A stretch of 64,000 nucleotides of DNA from Nocardia jejuensis NBRC 103114 (GCF_001613145.1 NZ_BDBU01000037.1:85235-149234); one strand, 5' to 3'. Shown: positions 24,741 to 33,665, counted from the first letter of the stretch. Made by a program: numbers and translations. The notes: generated from the sequence alone by a model not told the origin.

Positions 24741-24781
24741 CGCCCATGCCCTGGTGCGTTGCAGCACCGCGGGCATGGGCG
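24741..24781 (-). terminator. Strong hairpin after the BVMO operon
   Basis: CGCCCATGCCC (24741-24751) pairs with GGGCATGGGCG (24771-24781), with a further GGTGC/GCACC pairing inside. It lies about 20 bases beyond the stop of the last gene of the mymA-like operon. Confidence 0.6.
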
Positions 24782-24799
24782 TCACACCTGGCGTCGACA

Positions 24800-26344
24800 T
24801 TAGCCGAGCGAGAGCGCGGTTCCGTGTTCGGCACCCGCGGCGCGGACGGCGTCGCGGCGAACCAGAACGTAATCGTCCAGTTCCACGCGGGCCAGTTGCC
24901 GCACGTACTGTGTGCCGAAACCGGGGAACATGGTGGCGTTGAAGCCGTCCTCGGTGAGGTACCAGCTGCTGCAACCGGAATTCCAGGTGGTCGCGCTCAG
25001 CCGCTCCTGGAGCCGGGCGTTGTGCTGATCCTGCCGATCCCGCCGGACCTCGAGCATGCGCAGGTCGCGATCGAGCAGCACTCCGATGGCATCGGTGAGG
25101 TACTCGATCTGAGCCTCCATGTAGACCAGCGCCGAATTGTGACCCGGCCCGGAGTTCGGCCCGAAGGTCAGGAACAGGTTCGGGTAGCCCGCGACCGCCA
25201 CGCTCTTGAAAGCGTAAGCGCCCCTGCTCCATTCGTCGCCGAGCACGCGCCCGTCCCGGCCCTTGATCGGGATGGGCGCACCCGCCTTGGAGACATCGAA
25301 GCCGGTGGCGAACACGATGGCGTCGAATTGGTGCTCGATGCCCTCGGCTGTGCGGATTCCCCTCTCCGACAACCGCGCGATCGGCCAGGTGATCAGCTTG
25401 CAGTTCTCCCGCTGCAGCGCCGGGTAGTAGTCGTTGCTGATCAGCAGACGCTTGCAGCCCGCCCGGAAATCGGGGGTGAGCTGACGGCGCAGCCACGGAT
25501 CACTGACCTGATTGCGCATGTGCAGCGTGGCGACCGACTCGACCACGCGGGTCAGCGGCGATTTCCATACCACACCCAGAGCCACCGATTCGTGGCCCCA
25601 GAACCAGGCTTCACGCGCCAGCTTCTGAGCAACCGGGGCCTGCCGGTACAGCTGTTTGGTCAGCCCGGTGGTGCGCCGGTTCGCGCGCGGCAGCACCCAG
25701 CCCGGCGTGCGCTGGAAGACCTTCACCGACGCGGCCCGCTCGACCAGCTCCGGAATGATCTGCACCGCACTGGCTCCGGTGCCGACGACGGCGACCTTCT
25801 TGCCCGCGAAGTCGTAGTCGTGATCCCAGCGGGCGCTGTGGATCTTCTTGCCCTCGTAGTCCTCGATGCCCGGAATCGACGGCAGGCTCGCGTTCGAGAG
25901 CGGTCCGGAGGCGAGCACGACGCTGCGCGCCTTCACCGCGGGCCGGCCCTCGAACGCGATGTCCCACAGGCCGCTCACCTCGTCGAACTCCATACCGGTG
26001 ACGGTGTGCTCGAATCGGATGCTGGGCCGGATGCCGAACTCCTCGACCATCGACTCGATGTACGAGAGGATTTCGGCGCTGCCGGAGTAGGTGTGCGACC
26101 ACTCCGCATTGGGCGCGAAGGCGAACGAGTACAGCCGCGACGGAATGTCGCAGGCCGCACCGGGATACGTATTGTCGCGCCAGGTGCCGCCGACCCGGGT
26201 ATCGCGTTCGAAGATCGCGAAGTCGGTGATGCCCTTCTGCCGCAGCCGGATCGCGGCCCCGATGCCCGCGAACCCCGCGCCGATGATGGCCACGTCCAGT
26301 GGCTCGGCTCCGGTCCCGCCGGAGCGCTTCGCCCGGGCGCTCAT
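24800..26344 (-). CDS. Baeyer-Villiger/flavin-containing monooxygenase (MymA-like)
   Basis: 514 residues. FAD motif VAIIGAGFAGIGAAIRL (near residue 18), DTRVGGTWRDNTYPGAACDI, and a canonical fingerprint YEGKKIHSARWD with the expected His and Trp. The NADPH motif is VAVVGTGASAVQII. Last gene of a four-gene operon; its start overlaps the preceding gene's stop (ATGA). The gene set resembles the mymA locus of Mycobacterium tuberculosis, where MymA is a BVMO needed for envelope lipid maintenance at low pH. Expect a cytosolic enzyme acting on a ketone made by the upstream SDR. Confidence 0.9.
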   Translation of the reverse strand: MSARAKRSGGTGAEPLDVAIIGAGFAGIGAAIRLRQKGITDFAIFERDTRVGGTWRDNTYPGAACDIPSRLYSFAFAPNAEWSHTYSGSAEILSYIESMVEEFGIRPSIRFEHTVTGMEFDEVSGLWDIAFEGRPAVKARSVVLASGPLSNASLPSIPGIEDYEGKKIHSARWDHDYDFAGKKVAVVGTGASAVQIIPELVERAASVKVFQRTPGWVLPRANRRTTGLTKQLYRQAPVAQKLAREAWFWGHESVALGVVWKSPLTRVVESVATLHMRNQVSDPWLRRQLTPDFRAGCKRLLISNDYYPALQRENCKLITWPIARLSERGIRTAEGIEHQFDAIVFATGFDVSKAGAPIPIKGRDGRVLGDEWSRGAYAFKSVAVAGYPNLFLTFGPNSGPGHNSALVYMEAQIEYLTDAIGVLLDRDLRMLEVRRDRQDQHNARLQERLSATTWNSGCSSWYLTEDGFNATMFPGFGTQYVRQLARVELDDYVLVRRDAVRAAGAEHGTALSLG

Positions 26345-27261
26345 GCGACCGGCTCGTAGGTGAGTTCCTTGGACCAGGTCGGCTGCTCGCCCAGGAAACG
26401 GTCCGGGATGCGCGCGGTCAGCTTGACCATGGCGTCGGCGAACAGGTGGTACGGGTGGTCCCGGTTGATCACCCAGCCGCTGTGCATCTTCACGATCCGG
26501 TACATGGGCACCCGGTTGGCGATGGGGGCGCGCTCACCGACCTGCTTGAACCGGCGCATGGCCGCGTACAGCTTCTCCTCGTCGACGCCCATCTCGACGA
26601 TGTTGTCGCGCATCTTGTTCAGCAGCGGCACGTAGCTCAGCACGCCGACGATGAAAGACGGCTTGGCCCAGCCGCCGACCAGCTCGATGGCCAGCTTGCG
26701 CAAGGTCGAGTGACCGAGCAGCTCCATGACCGCGTAATCGGTTGCCAGGTGCCGGGATTCGTCGGCATTGATCTTCTTGAAGACGTCCTGCGCGACCGGA
26801 TCGGTGATCTCGTCGGTGATGAACTTGATCAGCGCGCCGTCCAGCGCCACCTCCAGCATGGGGATGACGGTGCCAAGGAACGAGAGCGACATCTCGTCCG
26901 CGTGCTTGTCCAGGAAGTCGATGACCAGCTTCACGTTGATGTTCGGCTCGGGAATCTCGTCCCCGTCGAGCATTCCCCACCGGCGCATGAGCGCGAGTTC
27001 GGCATTGGCGTGCCGCTGCTCTTCGGCGTGGAAGTACCGGTAGATCTGCTTGAGCGTCTCGGTCGGGGCCTTCTGCGCCATGGCCGCGAAGCCGCGTGCG
27101 CCCACGTTCTCGATCCACATCAGATCGGCCATGAACGGCTTGAGCTTGGCGTGCAGCGCCGGATCGATGGTGTCGGCGCCGGGGGCGTCCCAGTCGATGT
27201 CGGCCAGCGCCCACTGCTTGGACTTGATCTTGCCCAGCATGTTGTCGAAGTCGATGGACAT
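26341..27261 (-). CDS. Diiron ferritin-like protein
   Basis: 306 residues, mostly helical, with four conserved acidic/His iron-ligand segments: WIENVG, AEEQRHANAE, MLEVALDG and ADESRH (two ExxH motifs). This is the pattern of ferritin-like carboxylate-bridged diiron oxygenases such as AurF-type proteins. It probably activates O2 or feeds electrons within the operon. Start ATG 27261 has AGGAG eight bases upstream, inside the end of the SDR gene. Typical mymA loci have an alcohol dehydrogenase; a diiron protein here is a distinctive addition. Confidence 0.83.
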   Translation of the reverse strand: MSIDFDNMLGKIKSKQWALADIDWDAPGADTIDPALHAKLKPFMADLMWIENVGARGFAAMAQKAPTETLKQIYRYFHAEEQRHANAELALMRRWGMLDGDEIPEPNINVKLVIDFLDKHADEMSLSFLGTVIPMLEVALDGALIKFITDEITDPVAQDVFKKINADESRHLATDYAVMELLGHSTLRKLAIELVGGWAKPSFIVGVLSYVPLLNKMRDNIVEMGVDEEKLYAAMRRFKQVGERAPIANRVPMYRIVKMHSGWVINRDHPYHLFADAMVKLTARIPDRFLGEQPTWSKELTYEPVA

Positions 27262-27262
27262 G

Positions 27263-28168
27263 TCAGACTCCTGTCTTCTCGGAGGATGCCGGATCGGCGG
27301 CGGTGGGAGTCGAATCGTCCTGAGGCAGGACACGATTCAGCACGCCGAGGGCATGGGTGTAGACGGCCGGGAAATGCCGCTTGAGCAGCCAGACCGCATG
27401 CGCGTCCAGCTGCGGCAGCACATAGAGGCGGCCGTGATCGTGGGAATCGAGGGTGGTGCGGGCCACCCGCTCGGGCGAGAAACCGGTCCAGCGCATCAGC
27501 TCGTCCGCCAATCGCGAAGAGCCCGAACCGATCCGGCCGTCCCGCACCACATTGGTCTTGACGAACGTGGGACACAGCACCGTCACCGCGACGCCGGATC
27601 CGGACAGTTCCGCGGCCAGGGTCTCCGAGAGCGACATCACGCCGGCCTTGGAGACGTTGTAGACCGCCATTCCGGGCGCGGCGGCGAAACCGGCGGCGGA
27701 GGCGACATTGATGATGCCGCCGCGACCGGCGGCGCGCAGCTGCGGCGCGAAGATCTCACAGCCGTGCACCACGCCCCACAGGTTGATCCCCATGGCCCAC
27801 TGCCAGTCGTCGAAACCGATGTCGCCCACCGGCTTTCCGCCGATGCCCACCCCGGCGTTGTTGATCACCAGGGTCGGCGGGCCCTGGAAGATCAGCTCGG
27901 CGTGCAGGGCGAGGCTCTCCATGTCCTCGCGGCGCGACACGTCGCAGAACACCGCGTGCGCGGGCTGCCCGTAGGTGCGTTCGATCAACCGCGCGGTCTC
28001 GTCGGCGCGGTCTTTGTCGATATCGGCGCACAGCACTTCACCACCGCGCGAGGCGATTTCGAGTGCGAAGGCGCGGCCGATGCCGCTGCCGGCGCCGGTC
28101 ACCACGGCCTTTGCCTCGTGCGACCGGCGCTTGCCGAAGACCGGCAGCACACTGTCGAGAATTCCCAT
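27263..28168 (-). CDS. Short-chain dehydrogenase/reductase (SadH-like)
   Basis: 301 residues. Cofactor motif VVTGAGSGIGRAFALEIA near residue 22, NNAGVG, catalytic Ser in NVASAAGF and YNVSKAGV with Tyr and Lys. The N-terminus and the DRADETARLIE segment resemble mycobacterial SadH-type SDRs (Rv3085 in the mymA operon). Expected to oxidise a secondary alcohol to a ketone, the substrate of the BVMO two genes on. ATG 28168 lies two bases after the hydrolase stop; AAGGTGAGC upstream serves as RBS. Confidence 0.9.
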   Translation of the reverse strand: MGILDSVLPVFGKRRSHEAKAVVTGAGSGIGRAFALEIASRGGEVLCADIDKDRADETARLIERTYGQPAHAVFCDVSRREDMESLALHAELIFQGPPTLVINNAGVGIGGKPVGDIGFDDWQWAMGINLWGVVHGCEIFAPQLRAAGRGGIINVASAAGFAAAPGMAVYNVSKAGVMSLSETLAAELSGSGVAVTVLCPTFVKTNVVRDGRIGSGSSRLADELMRWTGFSPERVARTTLDSHDHGRLYVLPQLDAHAVWLLKRHFPAVYTHALGVLNRVLPQDDSTPTAADPASSEKTGV

Positions 28169-28170
28169 GG

Positions 28171-29172
28171 TCAGCTCACCTTCGTACGAATCGATGCGTC
28201 CGCGGCCGCCAGCGCTTCGGCGACGAACTCGCGGGTGCGCCGCAGTGCCTGCTCGGCTTCGGGGACCAGCAGCGGCAGCGCCTGGAAGACGTGGATGCGG
28301 CCGGGCCACAGTTCGAGATCGCAGCGGACCCCGGCGGTGGTGGCCATGTCGTGCAGATGGCGGGCGTCATCGGCCAGCATCTCGCCCGCGCTGGCCTGCA
28401 CCAGCAGCGGCGGGAGGTCGGCTCCGGACGGGATGCTCAGGCGCAGCCGTGGTGAATCCGGCTGCTGGCCTTCGGTATAGAGCTCGATGAGGCGGCGGCC
28501 GGTGTGCGCGGGAGCCATCGGATCCGCGAGAGTGCGGTCCCGGACCTGCGCGAGGGTCAGCGTCAGGTCCATCAACGGCGAGTACATGAACACGCCGGCG
28601 GGCTGCGCGATATCGCCGCGCAGATTCTGCAGCAGCAGATCCAGTGCCAGATGCCCGCCCGCCGAATCGCCGCCGATCACCAGATCCTGTGCGCGGTAGC
28701 CGTTTCCGAGCAGCCAGCGGTACCCGGCCTCGACGTCGTCCGCGGCCGCCGGGAAGCGATGCTCGGGAGCGAGCCGGTAGTCGATCAGGAACACCGGCAG
28801 TCCGGTCAGCTTCGACAGACGCGAGGCCAGCCCACGATGCGTGCGCGCCGAACAGACCACGTAGCCGCTGCCGTGGATGTAGTAGATGGCCTTGTCACCC
28901 TGCTCGACCCCGGCCGCGCGGACCCATTCGCCGCGCACCGTGCCGGAGCGGACCCTGTTCACCCGCGTGCCCGGCAGTACCGGACCGAAGGCGGCCATGA
29001 CTCCGGCGATCAGCCCGCGTCCGGCTCCTATACCCGCGCGATTGCGTGGGAGCAACCCGTTCACCCGTCGCAGGCCGATCACCGAGGCGGATGCCGCGAG
29101 CCTCGCTTGCCGCGAGGCCGAGGCGGGAACCGCCGCCGATACTCGGGTCGACGTTGACCCTGTTCTCGTCAT
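28171..29172 (-). CDS. Alpha/beta hydrolase, HSL family (LipR-like)
   Basis: About 333 residues. The hormone-sensitive-lipase oxyanion motif reads HGSG rather than the usual HGGG (YYIHGSGYVV). The nucleophile elbow is GGDSAGGHLAL, the Asp is in SAGEMLADD and the His in GRIHVFQ. First gene of the operon. ATG 29172 is preferred over GTG 29214, because the latter overlaps an operator-like palindrome. LipR occupies the matching position in the mycobacterial mymA operon. Confidence 0.87.
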   Translation of the reverse strand: MTRTGSTSTRVSAAVPASASRQARLAASASVIGLRRVNGLLPRNRAGIGAGRGLIAGVMAAFGPVLPGTRVNRVRSGTVRGEWVRAAGVEQGDKAIYYIHGSGYVVCSARTHRGLASRLSKLTGLPVFLIDYRLAPEHRFPAAADDVEAGYRWLLGNGYRAQDLVIGGDSAGGHLALDLLLQNLRGDIAQPAGVFMYSPLMDLTLTLAQVRDRTLADPMAPAHTGRRLIELYTEGQQPDSPRLRLSIPSGADLPPLLVQASAGEMLADDARHLHDMATTAGVRCDLELWPGRIHVFQALPLLVPEAEQALRRTREFVAEALAAADASIRTKVS

Positions 29173-29196
29173 GGAAAGAGAATCACCGTTCAATGC

Positions 29197-29212
29197 GCCA
29201 TTTGTCAATGGC
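29197..29212. promoter_or_regulatory. Operator-like palindrome at the mymA-like operon promoter
   Basis: GCCATT, spacer TGTC, AATGGC, 25 bases upstream of the operon start. A TATAAA-like -10 on the minus strand lies at about 29229-29234, so a bound protein would sit just past the transcription start. Confidence 0.5.
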
Positions 29213-29359
29213 ACATTCGTGAGCAGAGTTTTATACGATCGACATCCCGCAGGTCGTCGGCATGATTGTCAGCGGCGACGCGTTGCCAGGCGGGCGATCC
29301 GCGACGCGCGGAGGCCCAGAAACCCGATCCGTCCTCCACGAACCCGTAGCGTCCGGCAG

Positions 29360-30097
29360 GTGGCCGAATCCCCCGAGATCTCCACGCCCGAACCGCTCGC
29401 TGCCTCAACGCCGTGGCCGACCACCGCCGAGGTACGCGCGGGGGCCACCGCCATGGTGCTGCTGCTCGCCGCGATCTGTCTCGCCGCGTGCGCGACCGAC
29501 GATGCGGCGCAACGGTTCCCGCTGTCGTACAGCGGACCGGCAGAGCAGATGATCACGGTGGTCGCCGACCGGCACGGCGCGAGCACCGCGACCTTCTCGA
29601 CATGGGATCGCACCGAGGGCCGGTGGCAGCTGGCGCACGGCCCGATCTCGGCGCACGTGGGCGAGGCCGGCATCGGATCGGCCACCGAGGGCTCCACCCG
29701 GACTCCGGCTGGAATCTGGCCTCTCACAGAAGCTTTCGGCAACGAGACGATCGACTCCGTACGACTGCCGTACCGCCGACTCGACTCCTGGGACTGGTGG
29801 GTGTCCGATACCGCGTCGGCGAGCTACAACACGCACTATCGCTGCACCCCGGGCACCTGCCCCTTCGACGAGCGAGCCGGGGAGAATCTCACCGCGGCGG
29901 GTCCGGCCTACGACAACGCCGTCGTCATCGACTACAACCGATCCCCCGCCGTCCCCGGCGCGGGATCGGCCTTCTTCCTCCACAATTCGAGCGGCGGCCC
30001 GACCGCGGGCTGCGTCGCGATCCCGGCCTCGGATCTCCGCACGGTCCTGCGCTGGCTGGACCCGGCGCGACACCCGGCGATCGCGCTCGTCGAGTGA
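29360..30097 (+). CDS. Lipoprotein of the L,D-transpeptidase (YkuD-like) family
   Basis: About 245 residues. A hydrophobic segment ends in the lipobox LAAC, so the mature protein is membrane-anchored. The domain contains TPAGIWPLTEAFG and FFLHNSSGGPTAGCVAIP, where the Cys of the usual SHGC motif is kept but the His before Gly is replaced by Ala; this TAGC version is common among actinobacterial homologues. Role probably in cell-wall remodelling. Start uncertain: GTG 29360 or ATG 29453, neither with a strong RBS. It is divergent from the mymA-like operon and convergent with the phosphoesterase. Confidence 0.75.
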   Translation: MAESPEISTPEPLAASTPWPTTAEVRAGATAMVLLLAAICLAACATDDAAQRFPLSYSGPAEQMITVVADRHGASTATFSTWDRTEGRWQLAHGPISAHVGEAGIGSATEGSTRTPAGIWPLTEAFGNETIDSVRLPYRRLDSWDWWVSDTASASYNTHYRCTPGTCPFDERAGENLTAAGPAYDNAVVIDYNRSPAVPGAGSAFFLHNSSGGPTAGCVAIPASDLRTVLRWLDPARHPAIALVE

Positions 30098-30110
30098 CGA
30101 TGTTCGCCGC

Positions 30111-31550
30111 TCAGGACCGGGCGACGACACCTTCGGTCGCTGTGGTCCGAGCCGGGACCAATCCGCTGAAGTTCCTGTGCACCACGTGATTACGGTCGCC
30201 GCAGGTGCCGAGGGCGTGATCGGGGTGCAGGCCCAGATACTGCCGCCGGGTGCGTGCGCTCCAGCGGCGCGCGGACTCGGAGCGGGTCTTGTAGAAGTTG
30301 GCCGTGTAGCCGCCCTCGTAGATCCGCAGGAGGGTGTAGCCGCCCGGATACTCCTTCGCCGCACCGACTTCCAGGAATTCGACGTTCACCCCGGGGTCGG
30401 GGCGATTGCGGCGATTGCGGTGGGTGTGGCCGCTGTGGTGCAGGAACACTCCGGGTGCGGACCGGTAGATCTCCTGCAGGGCGGCGGCGCTGGAGCGGTC
30501 GAGCACGAAGCCGGGACCCGCCGGATTGCTCACAGCCGCATGGGAAGTCACCGGGTGGTGGCCGAAGACCAGGGTCGGCCGGTCCGGGTCCGCGCTCAGC
30601 AGTTCCCGTAGCCGGTTCAGTTGCGCCGCCTCGAGCGTTCCTCCGGATCGGCCGCGCCGCGAGGTGTCGAGCGAGATCACGCGCAGTCCGCCGAGGTAGT
30701 ACTCGGCCAGTCGCTGGAACGGATGGAACACCTCGCCCCAGTGATCCGGCTGGTCCGGCGGGGTGGTGTCGTGGTTGCCCCGGCAGACGAAGTAGTCCCG
30801 GCCCAGCTCGCCCCAGGCATCGAAACGCGCTCGAATCGCCAGGGATTCGGCCGCGGAGCCGGTATCGGTGAGATCACCGGCCACGATCAGGTGATCGGCC
30901 CCGCGATCGGCGCAGCGCAGATCCTCGAGCAGCGCGTCGAGCATGAATGCCGGATGATCCTCCGGCTCGTGCTTCAACCCGATCGGCAACCCGGCCAGCA
31001 GGATGCCGCTGCGCTCCTCACCGAAGTGAACATCGTTGGCCAGCGCGATGGTTCGCAGCAGCGCCCCGGGCGGCGGTGTCACGGTGGTGAACGTCCCGGT
31101 GCTCTCGGGGGAGCCGGACTGCCTGGTCACCAGGGTCCGCCCCGGCACCGCGCGGACGCCGTCCGAGTACGCCTCGAAATGGTAGGTCCGGCCCGCCTCC
31201 AGGCCCGAGATCTCCGCGTAGTGATACGCGGTGGGCCGGGAATCGAGGTAGCGGGGCAGCGCCGCGCCGTCCACCGCGGTCATCCGGACCTCGGTGTCGG
31301 CGGGGACGGGACGCATCCGCCCCGAACGGTCCCGCACCGTGGTCGTCCAGGTCAGGATGACCGAACTGTCGGTCACGGTGACCACCTCGAGATCCGAGGC
31401 CACCGGTGAATGTCGGGGCCGGTCAGTCGAATCGGTTCGCCGACCGGCGAGGACCGGCCACAGGTAATCGGGGGTGCGTGCGGTGACCGCCGCTACGCCC
31501 GTCGCTACGTTCGCCACCCAGAGGGCTCGAAGTCCGGCATCCAGCATCAT
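30111..31550 (-). CDS. Metallophosphoesterase with fibronectin-like N-terminal domain
   Basis: 479 residues. After a short N-terminal hydrophobic segment there is a fibronectin-III-like domain (SSVILTWTTTV, EISGLEAGRTYHFEAYSDG). The calcineurin-like domain then shows all metal motifs: NDVHFG, VAGDLTD, CRGNHD, VFGHHPV and HSGHTHRN. This is the layout of purple-acid-phosphatase-like and cyclic-nucleotide phosphodiesterases. Probably cell-surface or exported. Divergent from the GlsB-like gene. Confidence 0.87.
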   Translation of the reverse strand: MMLDAGLRALWVANVATGVAAVTARTPDYLWPVLAGRRTDSTDRPRHSPVASDLEVVTVTDSSVILTWTTTVRDRSGRMRPVPADTEVRMTAVDGAALPRYLDSRPTAYHYAEISGLEAGRTYHFEAYSDGVRAVPGRTLVTRQSGSPESTGTFTTVTPPPGALLRTIALANDVHFGEERSGILLAGLPIGLKHEPEDHPAFMLDALLEDLRCADRGADHLIVAGDLTDTGSAAESLAIRARFDAWGELGRDYFVCRGNHDTTPPDQPDHWGEVFHPFQRLAEYYLGGLRVISLDTSRRGRSGGTLEAAQLNRLRELLSADPDRPTLVFGHHPVTSHAAVSNPAGPGFVLDRSSAAALQEIYRSAPGVFLHHSGHTHRNRRNRPDPGVNVEFLEVGAAKEYPGGYTLLRIYEGGYTANFYKTRSESARRWSARTRRQYLGLHPDHALGTCGDRNHVVHRNFSGLVPARTTATEGVVARS

Positions 31551-31744
31551 GGCGCCTCCATTCAGAGAACCTCAAGGTACGGGCGCGGACTGAACGCCCA
31601 GGTGCCGCCGAATGACGAATCAGCCTCCAGAATCGGACATCTTGGATATCGGAACCGCCGACGCTTTCATCATGAGTTGTCCGAATAGTTGCTACATTGG
31701 ATTTCAAATGTCGAAATGCCCTATTCGAGTGGCTGGAGGACATC

Positions 31745-32014
31745 ATGCTCGGTCTCGGAATTATCGGCTGGATCGTCATCGGCGGTATCGCCGGCTGGCT
31801 GGCCAGCAAGTTCATGAACACCGATGAGCAGCAGGGCATCGTGCTCAATATCGTGGTCGGCATTGTCGGTGGCCTGCTGGGCGGATTCCTGCTCAAGCTC
31901 TTCGGCGTGAATGTCAGGGACGCCGGACTCTGGTTCAGTTTCTTCACCTGCCTCGCCGGTGCGGTGATTCTGCTGTTCCTGGTGAACAAATTCACCGGTA
32001 GTCGAGGTCGCTGA
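31745..32014 (+). CDS. GlsB/YeaQ/YmgE-family stress membrane protein
   Basis: 89 residues with three hydrophobic segments: IIGWIVIGGIAGWLASKFM, then IVLNIVVGIVGGLLGGFLL, then the C-terminal FFTCLAGAVILLFLV. These match the small transglycosylase-associated/GlsB family of general stress proteins. Start ATG 31745 has GGAGGA five bases upstream; the reading frame is open from 31697 but without a signal. An AT-rich promoter lies just upstream (TTGTCC about 31677, TACATT about 31692). A terminator follows. Confidence 0.88.
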   Translation: MLGLGIIGWIVIGGIAGWLASKFMNTDEQQGIVLNIVVGIVGGLLGGFLLKLFGVNVRDAGLWFSFFTCLAGAVILLFLVNKFTGSRGR

Positions 32015-32028
32015 AAGTTCACCCGACA

Positions 32029-32068
32029 GGCCCGCCCGGGCCGCGGCCTAGTTCCGTCCGGGCGGGCC
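32029..32068 (+). terminator. Hairpin after the GlsB-like gene
   Basis: GGCCCGCCCGG (32029-32039) pairs with CCGGGCGGGCC (32058-32068), 11 perfect base pairs. Confidence 0.6.
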
Positions 32069-32167
32069 ATCGTGGTGCCGGGGCAGCCACGTGGGCCGGG
32101 TTCGGTCGGCATGTGCGCCCGATTCTCCTAGAGTTGACGGGAGACTCGACGCACGAAGGACAGACTC

Positions 32168-33625
32168 TTGGCTACGACACTCGTGAAGGGGCAGAACGGG
32201 CCCCTGTCCGCTGCCGATGTGGTGATCTCCACCCAGGTCGGGGCCGCGGCCGATCTCTCGGCGTTGCTGGTGACCGATCAGGGGCGGGTCCGCACCGATT
32301 CGGACTTCGTGTTCTACAACCAGCCCAGTGGTCCCGGCGTGCAATTGCGCGGGGGTTCCGGCGGGGCCCCCGGCGCACTGGCGATCTCGCTCGGCCAGGT
32401 GCCGGCGGATATCTCCCAGATCCGCGCGGTCATCACCCTCGACGGCGCGGGCGCCACCTTCGGGCGCATCGCACCGCCCACCGCGCTGGTCGCCGACGCG
32501 AACGGTAATGCGCTGTACGAGTACCGAATCGACGGGCTCAGCACCGAATCCATCGTGATCGCGGTGGAACTGTACCGCCGCGGCGGCGCGTGGAAGGTCC
32601 GCGCGGTCGGGCAGGGCTACGCGGGCGGTTTCGCGGCGCTGGTGACCGATCACGGGGTGAGCGTCGGGGATACGCCGACGCCGAACGCGGCGCATCAGCC
32701 ACCGTCCGCCCGGGCGCATCAGCCACCGCCCGCTCAGGCGTATCCCCCACCCACACAGCCGTTTCCGGCGGCCGGGCGGTCCTACCCGCCTCCGCCACCC
32801 GCACCGGCCCCCGCCTATCCACCGCCCGCGCAGTCGTACCCGCCGCCGACGCAGTCGTATCCCCAACCGGCACAGTCCTATCCGCCACCCGCGCCGTATT
32901 CCGCTCCGGCACAGTCTTATCCGCCGAGTCAACCCCCTCCGAATCAGCCCCCGCCCTACCAGTCCCCCGCCCCGCAACCGCAGCAGCCGCCACCGCCGAC
33001 CCAGCCGTTCCCGGCCACCCCGCCCAGCGGAGAGGTCTCACTGGCCAAGGGCCGCCCCGTGAGTCTGGCCAAGGGCCAGAAGGTCACCCTCCGCAAGGAG
33101 GGCGGTGTCGCGCTGACCCGTATCCGAATGGGTCTGGGCTGGGATCCGGCCAAGCGCGGCGGTCTGTTCGGAAGCCGCACGGTGAACATCGATCTCGATG
33201 CCTGGGTGGCGATGTTCGACAGCGGGAACCTCGTCGATGTCGCCTATTACGGCCAGCTGACCTCCAAGGACGGGTCGATCCGGCATCAGGGCGACAATCT
33301 CACCGGTGAGGGCGAGGGCGACGACGAGGTGATCCTGGTCGACCTGAACCGGATTCCGGCGCGGGTCTCCACGCTGCTGTTCATCGTGACCTCCTACCAG
33401 GGACAGACCTTCGAGCAGGTCAGCAATGCCTACTGCCGCCTGATCGACGAGACCACCGCCGCCGAACTCGCCCGGTACTCGCTGGCGGGCGGCATGCCCT
33501 TCACCGGCATCGTGATGGCCAAGATGTTCCGCGCCGACGGCACCTGGAAACTTCAGGCCATGGGCGACGGATTCCAGGCCAAACATCCGGGCGAGGCGGT
33601 TCCGCAGCTCGGGCGGTTCCTGTAG
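32168..33625 (+). CDS. TerD / proline-rich linker / TerD fusion protein
   Basis: 485 residues. The N-terminal TerD-like domain (1-172) matches that of the TerD-AIM24 protein (DLSALLVTDQGRVRTDSDFV, RRGGAWKVRAVGQGY) and likewise lacks the acidic calcium motif. A Pro/Tyr/Ser/Gln linker (about 173-284, many SYPPP units) leads to a second, canonical TerD domain with NIDLDAWVAMFD and NLTGEGEGDDEVILVDL. Start is TTG 32168, with GAAGGA eight bases upstream; no ATG or GTG start precedes the conserved N-terminus. Probably cytosolic and calcium-responsive through the second domain. Confidence 0.85.
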   Translation: MATTLVKGQNGPLSAADVVISTQVGAAADLSALLVTDQGRVRTDSDFVFYNQPSGPGVQLRGGSGGAPGALAISLGQVPADISQIRAVITLDGAGATFGRIAPPTALVADANGNALYEYRIDGLSTESIVIAVELYRRGGAWKVRAVGQGYAGGFAALVTDHGVSVGDTPTPNAAHQPPSARAHQPPPAQAYPPPTQPFPAAGRSYPPPPPAPAPAYPPPAQSYPPPTQSYPQPAQSYPPPAPYSAPAQSYPPSQPPPNQPPPYQSPAPQPQQPPPPTQPFPATPPSGEVSLAKGRPVSLAKGQKVTLRKEGGVALTRIRMGLGWDPAKRGGLFGSRTVNIDLDAWVAMFDSGNLVDVAYYGQLTSKDGSIRHQGDNLTGEGEGDDEVILVDLNRIPARVSTLLFIVTSYQGQTFEQVSNAYCRLIDETTAAELARYSLAGGMPFTGIVMAKMFRADGTWKLQAMGDGFQAKHPGEAVPQLGRFL

Positions 33626-33651
33626 GGCCGCCCGAATGACGGAGCGGCCCT
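33624..33651. terminator. Hairpin between convergent TerD fusion and flavoprotein
   Basis: AGGGCCGC (33624-33631) pairs with GCGGCCCT (33644-33651), starting at the TerD-fusion stop codon. Confidence 0.55.
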
Positions 33652-33665
33652 GACGGTAGGCCCGC

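Noticed and set aside
29980..30030. TAGC instead of SHGC in the lipoprotein transpeptidase as an inactivating change
   Set aside because: The Cys is kept and this TAGCV form recurs in actinobacterial homologues, so I treat it as a subfamily trait.
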